A stretch of 11,968 bases of DNA from Deltaproteobacteria bacterium (GTDB lineage Bacteria > Desulfobacterota > Desulfobaccia > Desulfobaccales > 0-14-0-80-60-11), in contig JAKAGH010000063.1 of NCBI GenBank assembly GCA_021817645.1, positions 1-11,968 on the forward strand. The letters are read 5' to 3'. Positions 6,927-11,968 of this stretch are shown one piece after another. Numbering within the stretch: the first letter of the stretch is position 1; every line of letters starts with the position of its first letter. The notes beneath the pieces were generated by a model. It had not been told where the DNA came from. It did not search any database and saw only the letters and a list, made by a program, of their open reading frames with translations. Both the position numbers and the translations under genes were made by a program.

Positions 6927-8201
6927 GTGTCAACGCAACCCAAGCCCCCCATTAAACTCGAACGGCGGCAGAAGCCCGCCAACTGGGCCGAAACCTTTCA
7001 AATGGTCCTGCCGGGGGGCAGTTTTACCCTGACTCTCACTCTGGAGCCTCTGGCCCAAACCAGTCCCCAGTCTGCCGATCTCATCACCTTGAATGACTTG
7101 CCCGATCTTTTCTCACGCCTGTTGGATTCCCTGCCGCCGGCCCATCGCCAGGACCTGAACCTGTCGCCGCCACCCGTAGCGAAGCAAGAGAATCCTGCGG
7201 GGCTGTTTTATTGGGCTGCCTCCACTTTACAGCGTCTGGGCCGGGCCACCGGCGGTGAAGAGTTCTTTATGCAACTCCTCAAGCAGGTGGTCAAAATTAC
7301 CAAAGTCCGCCGGGCCGCGTTTATCATCAGAAATGGCAACCATGGCCGGTTGCGGCTCCTGGCCAGCCTGGATAACCGGGAAATTCCCGACCATTATTGG
7401 GCAGTGGCCCAGGAAGTGGCCGAAAAATGCGCCCCCATCCTCCTTTCTTCCCCGAACCAGGAACACTCGCCGATCCTGGCGGTGCCTGTGGCCCAAGACG
7501 GGGAGGTACGCGGGGTCATCCTGCTCAGCGATCACCCGGAACGGCCCCTGGACCAGGATGATCTTAACCTGGTGACGATGCTGGCGGAAAACCCCACCCT
7601 GGTCTCGGATAACCTGGCCCAGAACGAGAAAAACACCATTTCCCTGCTGGAATCCATCAAGGCCCTGGTGAGAAGTCTGGAAGCCCGGGATCCTTATACC
7701 GGCCAGCATTCCGCCCGGGTGACCGAGATCGTCTCCCACTTCGCCCGGCACCTGGGTCTGCCCGCGGCTGAGCTGGCCTCCTTGAAGACCGCCAGCTATC
7801 TCCATGACATCGGCAAAGTGGGTATCAGTGATTTCATCCTGCTGAAAGATGGGCCTCTGACTCCGGAGGAACGCACCATCATCCAAACCCATCCCCTGAT
7901 CGGCGGTAAAATCGTGGAACCGCTAGGACTGCAGGTCCGGGAAAAGGATGTCATTCTTTACCACCATGAACGCTGGGATGGCAAGGGCTACCCCTTCGGC
8001 CTGGCCGGGGAAGCAATTCCTTTTTACTGCCGCCTCCTGGCCCTGGCGGACGTCTATGACGCCCTCACCACCGATCGCCCCTACCGGCGGCGCTGCGGCA
8101 TTCCCGAGGCCCTGACCGAGATTCAAGCCCATGGCGGGACGCAGTTTGATCCCCACCTGACCCGGGAATTTGTGGACATGCTTTCCTCCCAAACCGCCTG
8201 A
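6927..8201 (+). CDS. GAF and HD-GYP domain protein, predicted cyclic-di-GMP phosphodiesterase
   Basis: A 424-residue protein beginning with GTG at 6927 after AAAAGG. Residues 1-90 have no recognised domain. A GAF domain covers roughly 93-230 (FMQLLKQVVKITKVRRAAFII, then PILAVPVAQDGEVRGVILLSD). After a short helix, the HD-GYP domain fills about 240-420 with every signature intact: H261, HDIGKVGI (H293-D294), H322, HHERWDGKGYP (346-356) and D375 in LADVYDALTTDRPYR. Such intact HD-GYP enzymes hydrolyse cyclic-di-GMP to pGpG or GMP at a metal centre. The GAF domain probably senses a small ligand, which cannot be named. There is no membrane segment, so it acts in the cytosol. It is co-transcribed with the receiver protein and followed by a probable terminator at 8251-8293. 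Confidence 0.95.
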   Translation: MSTQPKPPIKLERRQKPANWAETFQMVLPGGSFTLTLTLEPLAQTSPQSADLITLNDLPDLFSRLLDSLPPAHRQDLNLSPPPVAKQENPAGLFYWAASTLQRLGRATGGEEFFMQLLKQVVKITKVRRAAFIIRNGNHGRLRLLASLDNREIPDHYWAVAQEVAEKCAPILLSSPNQEHSPILAVPVAQDGEVRGVILLSDHPERPLDQDDLNLVTMLAENPTLVSDNLAQNEKNTISLLESIKALVRSLEARDPYTGQHSARVTEIVSHFARHLGLPAAELASLKTASYLHDIGKVGISDFILLKDGPLTPEERTIIQTHPLIGGKIVEPLGLQVREKDVILYHHERWDGKGYPFGLAGEAIPFYCRLLALADVYDALTTDRPYRRRCGIPEALTEIQAHGGTQFDPHLTREFVDMLSSQTA

Positions 8202-8250
8202 ACCGCACATCTTGGTTCTTAATATTTTGCCTCTTTCTTTTCTACTTTGC

Positions 8251-8293
8251 GTCTTTGCTTAAGGCCAATAACGGCGAAGCAGACTAATTTTTT
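8251..8293 (+). terminator. Probable rho-independent terminator after the HD-GYP gene
   Basis: GTCT-(TT bulge)-GCTT at 8251-8260 pairs with AAGC-AGAC at 8277-8284. An inner GCC/GGC pair (8264-8266 with 8273-8275) extends the stem. A run of six T follows at 8288-8293. This suggests the receiver/HD-GYP transcript ends here and the kinase at 8450 has its own promoter in the remaining 150 bases, where I see no strong -35/-10 pair. Confidence 0.5.
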
Positions 8294-8449
8294 AGGATAT
8301 CTGCCAAATTTAATGATAAGATGCGATACTTGATAAGGGCATTGAGTTTTGCGGGCCGGTTCCCTGCTGAGATGCACCGCCTACCATCCCACCCGACCCT
8401 GGGAGACAGGGCAAGCGACTTCTGCCGGGGAAGGGAGAAAGAGAGCACC

Positions 8450-9253
8450 GTGACTTCCCCGAATACTCCCCCGTTAGAAGAGATGCTGGAACGCTGCTGG
8501 CAGGAACTGGTGCGATACTACCGCCACTCCTCCGTGGGCCGCCGTTGCACCGGCATTGTGCACAACATGAACTCCCCCCTGCAGGTCCTTTCCTTCCATC
8601 TTGAACTCCTGGAGCAGAAAGCCCGGGAGGAGCATGCCTGTTTACAGGAATGCCCGGAAGATCTGGCCGCCAAGCTGCAGCCCCTTTACCGGTACCGTCA
8701 GGACAAGATGCGGCAGTTTCATCAAGAAGTACAAAACCTGCAAGCTCAAGCCCGGCGCATTGTCACCCAGGGGGTGCATGAAGAGAACCAGGAAAGACAT
8801 TATCTGGACCTCAACCAGATCTACCAGGAGGAGTTGGAGCTATACCGGGCTAATGCCTTTTTCAAGCACCAGGTGGAAAAGGATTTTCGCCTGCAAGAAA
8901 AACTGCCCACCATCCACGGCCAATACATCGATTTTAGCCAGAGCTTCCGCAACCTGGTGGATAATGCCCTGGAGTCCATGGAAGGAGTAGGGCTGCGGAA
9001 GTTAACCGTGGAAACCGCGCTGCAGGACGGTCAACGGCTTCTGCGGATCGGCGACACGGGAGCAGGGGTGCCCCCGGAGATCCTGCCCCGTCTCTTTGAG
9101 CCCTTTACCACTTCCAAGGCCAATTCCAACCCGCCCCATGCCGGCCTGGGTCTGTTTATGGCCCGGCGTCTCTTGGCCCCCTACCAGGGCCAGATCCAGG
9201 TGGAACGCAAACCGGTGGGGACCTGGGTTACCGTAATCCTGCCGGTGGAATAG
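8450..9253 (+). CDS. Soluble sensor histidine kinase with H-N-x-N-x-P-L-Q box
   Basis: A 267-residue protein if it starts at GTG 8450, which has purine-rich GGGAG/GAGAG upstream. The frame is open back to an ATG at 8321, but the extra 43 residues do not look protein-like. There is no membrane segment or recognised sensor domain. The phospho-acceptor box is IVHNMNSPLQVLSFHLELLE with H38. A long helical segment follows (55-135). The ATP-binding domain shows the N box FRNLVDNALESM (N168, N172), G1 GDTGAGVP (201-208), the F box LFEPFTTSK (215-223) and G2 AGLGLFMARRLL (231-242). It should autophosphorylate H38 and pass the phosphate to a receiver, most simply the one at 6253. The usual acidic residue after the His is Asn here. 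Input is unknown. Confidence 0.9.
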   Translation: MTSPNTPPLEEMLERCWQELVRYYRHSSVGRRCTGIVHNMNSPLQVLSFHLELLEQKAREEHACLQECPEDLAAKLQPLYRYRQDKMRQFHQEVQNLQAQARRIVTQGVHEENQERHYLDLNQIYQEELELYRANAFFKHQVEKDFRLQEKLPTIHGQYIDFSQSFRNLVDNALESMEGVGLRKLTVETALQDGQRLLRIGDTGAGVPPEILPRLFEPFTTSKANSNPPHAGLGLFMARRLLAPYQGQIQVERKPVGTWVTVILPVE

Positions 9254-9295
9254 AGACGGTTTCCGGTTAAACGGAATATGGAATTACGGCTCGGG

Positions 9296-10495
9296 TTACC
9301 GGTCCAGGTTGGCGGATTGCAGGAAGATGTCCGCAGCCCGCCCGGCCTGAAAGTACCGGGCCACCTTTTTCATCCGGGCCAGCCGTTCCAAGGACGCGGG
9401 ATGGGAGTCTATAAAGGAGGTCCGGTAAAAGGGGTCTTTTTCGTTGGCCATCGCCAGCCGTTCCATGACCATCAGCGCCGCCTCCGTATCGTAGCCCGCC
9501 TGAAACGCGTACCACATTCCGTAAACATCGGCCTCCCGCTCATCATCCCGGGAAAAGGCGCTCACCGTGGCTGTGGGCATGGTCTGGAAGAGGTCGCGTT
9601 GCGAACCCGGGAGATCCCATAATTTAAGGAGATAATTTAGGGCATAGGTGGTGAAGGCCGCGACCGTGTCTCCGGCCAGCCAGCCGAGTTGGCTTTGGCC
9701 GGCCCGGCGGACCCGATGCCCCAAGACCTGGTGGGCCAGTTCATGGCCGATGACCAGGGCCAGCTCATCATCGGTGCGGCAGAAACTGACATAGCGGCGG
9801 GAGAGAATGATTCTGCCCGGAGCGGCCCAGGCGTTGATAGCATTGGCCACCTGGGGGTGGTTGGACACCAGGATGGCATATTCCGCAGGCAGGTGTTGAG
9901 GATAAAGGGTAACCGGGAACTTCCGCTCTTCCCGCTGCACCAGGAGTTCCACCGGACCGCTGAGATACTGCTCCCGGAGGTCCATGCGCACATATTTTAC
10001 CGCCAGGAGCAGAGATACCAGGACTTCTCCGGGCAGGCTGCCCCAGAAAACCGCCCGTATGGTGTGCAAATACCTGTCGCCTTCCGCCATCCAGGGATAA
10101 ATAGGCCAGTTGTGCACGGCCAGGATCACATCCCCCGGCTTTAGACCCGCATCATGGGCTGGAGAAGGACGCCAAACCCGGTCAATGGCGATTTGTCCCC
10201 TGGCAGTGACCCACCAGTTGAAGCCCAGAAAGGGATAAGTGCGGCCATGCACCTGGGGGACCTGGCGCAGAAGCCGGAGAAAGACCCGGGAAGTGCGCTC
10301 CAGAGCCCAAGTCTGGGGAGGATGGCGCCGGGTGGCGGTGAGCTGCAATTCCTCCTGCTCGGCAGGGTTGGGTTGGGGCCGGGTCACCTCGGCGCAACCT
10401 GCCAGCAGCAGGAGGCAGAGGAAGGCCAGGGTTAGCTCCTTTGGATTTAACCCCAATCCCCATGGAAACTTTTTCTTCCGGCCCCAACTCTTCAT
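9296..10495 (-). CDS. PDZ-M48 family metalloprotease, predicted lipoprotein
   Basis: A 399-residue protein. The signal ends in a clear lipobox, LLAGC, with C34 as lipidation site, so it should be anchored to the inner or outer membrane facing the periplasm. A PDZ-like segment lies at about 88-130 (GQIAIDRVWRPSPAHDAGLKPGDVILAV). The M48 peptidase domain follows, with zinc motif HELAH (H251, E252, H255), third ligand E321 in DEREADVYGMWYAF and the conserved SHP (364-366). The set is complete, so it should be active. M48 lipoproteins such as BepA/LoiP act in outer-membrane protein quality control. The PDZ before the catalytic domain suggests peptide-tail recognition. No clear Shine-Dalgarno sequence precedes the ATG at 10495. 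It converges on the kinase gene and lies 50 bases after the antitoxin on the same strand. Confidence 0.93.
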   Translation of the reverse strand: MKSWGRKKKFPWGLGLNPKELTLAFLCLLLLAGCAEVTRPQPNPAEQEELQLTATRRHPPQTWALERTSRVFLRLLRQVPQVHGRTYPFLGFNWWVTARGQIAIDRVWRPSPAHDAGLKPGDVILAVHNWPIYPWMAEGDRYLHTIRAVFWGSLPGEVLVSLLLAVKYVRMDLREQYLSGPVELLVQREERKFPVTLYPQHLPAEYAILVSNHPQVANAINAWAAPGRIILSRRYVSFCRTDDELALVIGHELAHQVLGHRVRRAGQSQLGWLAGDTVAAFTTYALNYLLKLWDLPGSQRDLFQTMPTATVSAFSRDDEREADVYGMWYAFQAGYDTEAALMVMERLAMANEKDPFYRTSFIDSHPASLERLARMKKVARYFQAGRAADIFLQSANLDR

Positions 10496-10545
10496 ATCTT
10501 TTATTATTGGGAAAATACGGCGTCATTAATGTTTCTGGACTGCTT

Positions 10546-10920
10546 CTATAAAAAAGCCTGATACGAGGTATGCAAGGCTTTGGCCAGGCGCTTGGCCATG
10601 TCCTTACCTATGGGCCGCTTGCCTTTCTCCATCTCGGAGATGTGACTGGGCTTGGCGCCGATCATGGCCGCCAGTTGCGCCTGGGTCAAGTCCTCACGAT
10701 ACCTGGCTCCCCGGAGAACATCCCCGGGAGACATCTCGGGAAAGACCTCTTGCACGGTGTAAAGCCGGTCTTCCCCCTCCTCTCCTCCTCCCTCATAGCC
10801 GGGGATCAGGGCCAACACATTTGCGATCACCGCACACACCTTGACGGCGTGAGCCGCGGGGACCCGAACAGAGATGTCAGCAAACTCTCCGGTAGTCTGC
10901 ACCTTCATGTGTTCCGACAT
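10546..10920 (-). CDS. XRE-family antitoxin / transcriptional regulator
   Basis: A 124-residue protein starting at ATG 10920, with GAGG seven bases before it. The C-terminal half is a helix-turn-helix of the Cro/C1 (XRE) type, about 67-122: GDVLRGARYREDLTQAQLAAMIGAKPSHISEMEKGKRPIGKDMAKRLAKAL. The recognition helix is around PSHISEME. The N-terminal half (1-62) carries no known domain and probably contacts the toxin. The GARYREDLTQ..L and SHISEMEKGKRPI pattern is that of HigA-type antitoxins paired with RelE-like toxins. It is the second gene of the pair, and its start lies inside the 3' end of the toxin gene. It probably binds the palindromes at 11167-11200 to repress the pair. Confidence 0.9.
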   Translation of the reverse strand: MSEHMKVQTTGEFADISVRVPAAHAVKVCAVIANVLALIPGYEGGGEEGEDRLYTVQEVFPEMSPGDVLRGARYREDLTQAQLAAMIGAKPSHISEMEKGKRPIGKDMAKRLAKALHTSYQAFL

Positions 10921-11182
10921 ACTTTACCTCGATTATTCTCGCACCTTGATCCATGACCTGCCAAACCGCCACATAGGTGGGCCGTCCCTTTCTTAAGTGG
11001 CAATGATAACAGTCGTTCCGCCCCTGTAATTTCCCGAAGTTTGGCCAGGTTCGAGCCATCGGCCCGCCGAGTTGCAGGTCTTTCACCAGGAACTTCACGG
11101 TTTCCTGCATTGACTGCGGCAGATGCCGAATCTGTTTGACCACCCGGCGGCTGAACCTGATATCCCAATATATGGTATCCAT
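10877..11182 (-). CDS. RelE/HigB-like toxin
   Basis: A 101-residue basic protein starting at ATG 11182. WDIRFSRRVVKQIRHLPQSMQETVKFLVKDLQ is the helical hairpin of the RelE/ParE fold, and NDCYHCHLRKGRPTYVAVWQV, then IIEVKYVGTHEGADY, are its beta-sheet strands. RelE-type toxins of this fold usually cleave mRNA on the ribosome; the conserved H/R/K/Y residues near YHCHLRKGR and GTHEGADY would be the active site. It precedes the antitoxin and overlaps it by 44 bases, the HigBA-like order. The ribosome site is poor (GGTAAT), and the start codon lies within a 21-base palindrome, which suggests its expression is closely held down. A DNA-gyrase poison (ParE type) is the main alternative. Confidence 0.87.
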   Translation of the reverse strand: MDTIYWDIRFSRRVVKQIRHLPQSMQETVKFLVKDLQLGGPMARTWPNFGKLQGRNDCYHCHLRKGRPTYVAVWQVMDQGARIIEVKYVGTHEGADYRRVC

Positions 11183-11200
11183 ATATTACCAATTATTGGT
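11167..11200 (-). promoter_or_regulatory. Two adjoining palindromes at the toxin start, likely operator
   Basis: AATATATGG-TAT-CCATATATT (11167-11187) is a perfect inverted repeat with 9-base arms and covers the toxin ATG. ACCAAT-T-ATTGGT (11188-11200) is a second perfect inverted repeat that begins on the very next base. Adjoining palindromes at the first gene of a toxin-antitoxin pair are the usual binding sites of the antitoxin HTH dimer. A TTGATA...TAATAT pair (17-base spacer, minus strand) overlaps the second palindrome but would start transcription past the ATG, so the exact promoter is uncertain. Confidence 0.6.
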
Positions 11201-11276
11201 TATAATATCAATATTTGCTGAGGAAGCATCCCTTTTTGGACTTTGCAACTTTTTGAAATAAATTTAGCAACCTTCA

Positions 11277-11851
11277 CTAAAAGGCATAGCGGCAGGAAAG
11301 CCCCATTGTGAGCAGCCGGTAGTTGTCCACCCATTCCCGGAAATAAAAGATATACGGATTGAAGAAGAAGTTAGGGGCCAGTTCCCATTCCAGCGCAGCC
11401 ATGCCGTGGAGGGCCGGCCCCCATTCGCCGTGCTGCGTCACTCCTTGGGCCGTGCCCTGGAGGATCAGAGTGGGCAGGCGGAAAATCTGGCGGTGGAAAT
11501 CCACCCCCAGGCCCAGGGCCAGGTATTCGCCGGGGCTGAAGTAGGCCTGTTGCCGGAACCGGTAGGAGGCCAGGTAAACGTGGGGATTGAATTCCAATTG
11601 CATGCGTGACTGGTTCACGGCTTTCCAAAACAGGCCCTGATAGACTGTGAGACGCCGGTTTTGATCAGAAAGGAAGGCGCCTCCTACGGTCCCCCGCCAG
11701 TCCAGGCCCGGTTGAAATTGATGCTTATGTTCCAGTTCCACCTGGTGCAATCCGGTGATCTGGGCCTGTTCCAGATTCAGAATCCCCTGGTAAAGCCGGG
11801 AGTAAACGTGCGGGTCCTGGTCATAGATGTCCCGCCGGCTGTAGCTTAGTA
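11277..11851 (-). pseudogene. C-terminal part of an outer-membrane beta-barrel protein, 5' end lost to IS insertion
   Basis: About 190 codons are open on the minus strand. The frame runs past the first possible start (TTG 11750) with clearly protein-like residues (SYSRRDIYDQDPHVYSRLYQG) up to 11851, and then a TGA appears at 11861-11859. No ATG or GTG start and no signal peptide exist, so the 5' part is missing. The residue pattern alternates polar and hydrophobic or aromatic, as in transmembrane strands (AYFSPGEYLALGLGVDFHRQIF, FNPYIFYFREWVDNYRLLTMGL), and ends in CRYAF, the terminal-Phe signal for the BAM complex. AYFSPGEYL resembles the barrel end of TPR-linked exopolysaccharide export porins (BcsC/PgaA-like); that identification is tentative. 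The break coincides with the predicted IS630 end, so the N-terminal part may remain beyond the element. Confidence 0.75.
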
Positions 11852-11968
11852 CAGCTTTTCATAAATACACTAACGTATTTATGGTTTGCAAATTAGCTTT
11901 TATATGGCATGATAGCAGCCGGAGGGGGTTGCTCATGCCAAGAAAAAGCCCATATGAAATACTCCTAT
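11852..11968 (+). mobile_element. Left end of an IS630-family insertion sequence, right part outside window
   Basis: The sequence after the TA at 11850-11851 (CAGCTTTTCATAAATAC...) leads into a transposase start 83 bases on. IS630 / Tc1-mariner-related elements insert at TA, and the beta-barrel reading frame is lost at this same point. A perfect inverted repeat (CATAAATAC-ACTAAC-GTATTTATG, 11860-11883) lies inside the end and may be a transposase-binding or subterminal site. The exact boundary is inferred: the other end is not visible, and a short repeat GCTGTA/TACAGC (11838-11855) straddles it. Confidence 0.6.
11935..11968 (+). CDS. IS630-family transposase, first 11 codons only
   Basis: ATG at 11935 follows a strong GGAGGGGG by six bases and reads MPRKSPYEILL before the window ends. 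MPRKSPY followed by a hydrophobic strand is the familiar opening of IS630-family transposases with an N-terminal helix-turn-helix domain. Only 11 residues are visible, so the call rests on this motif and on the interrupted gene beside it. Confidence 0.75.
   Translation, partial: MPRKSPYEILL

Noticed and set aside
8321..8449. Upstream ATG (8321) as start for the histidine kinase
   Set aside because: The extra 43 residues do not look like a conserved domain, and purine-rich sequence before GTG 8450 supports the later start. Not fully excluded.
9261..9276. TTCCG-GTTAAA-CGGAA stem between the convergent kinase and peptidase genes as terminator
   Set aside because: Only a 5-base stem and no T-run on either strand.

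Overview
The window is GC-rich bacterial DNA from a Gram-negative organism. It encodes a lipoprotein peptidase, a periplasmic L,D-transpeptidase and a piece of an outer-membrane beta-barrel. The mix of an ABC_sub_bind-type binding protein, a receiver/SHOCT-like response regulator, a GAF/HD-GYP protein and a His-kinase with an H-N-x-N-x-P-L-Q box suggests a deltaproteobacterium (Desulfobacterota, perhaps Desulfobacca/Syntrophobacter-like). That placement is inference from gene style only.

Layout. (1) Positions 1-1131, minus strand: an ABC substrate-binding protein running off the left edge, and an ABM-domain monooxygenase-like protein. (2) Positions 1309-5790, plus strand: six closely spaced genes, probably one operon. 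They encode a dGTPase-family HD phosphohydrolase, an endonuclease/exonuclease/phosphatase protein, a LysM-YkuD L,D-transpeptidase, two uncharacterised small proteins (one cytosolic, one exported and helical) and a metallo-beta-lactamase-fold hydrolase. Back-to-back promoters between 1209 and 1282 separate blocks 1 and 2. (3) Positions 5791-6252: about 460 bases without a convincing gene. (4) Positions 6253-9253, plus strand: a signalling module made of a receiver protein with a SHOCT-like tail, a GAF/HD-GYP cyclic-di-GMP phosphodiesterase and, after a probable terminator, a soluble histidine kinase. (5) Positions 9296-11182, minus strand: a PDZ-M48 lipoprotein peptidase preceded by a toxin-antitoxin pair (RelE-like toxin first, XRE antitoxin second, 44-base overlap) with two adjoining palindromes at the toxin start. 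(6) Positions 11277-11968: the C-terminal part of an outer-membrane beta-barrel gene, cut off at its 5' side by the end of an IS630-family element whose transposase begins at 11935.

How the genes may work together: the kinase, receiver and HD-GYP proteins plausibly form one phosphorelay with a cyclic-di-GMP output. The broken barrel gene resembles the secretion-pore end of exopolysaccharide export proteins, which cyclic-di-GMP often controls, but nothing in the window links the two. I found no CRISPR array, tRNA, rRNA or recognised riboswitch. The least-described items are the receiver-SHOCT protein, the two small unknown proteins of the first operon, and the IS630 interruption beside the toxin-antitoxin locus.
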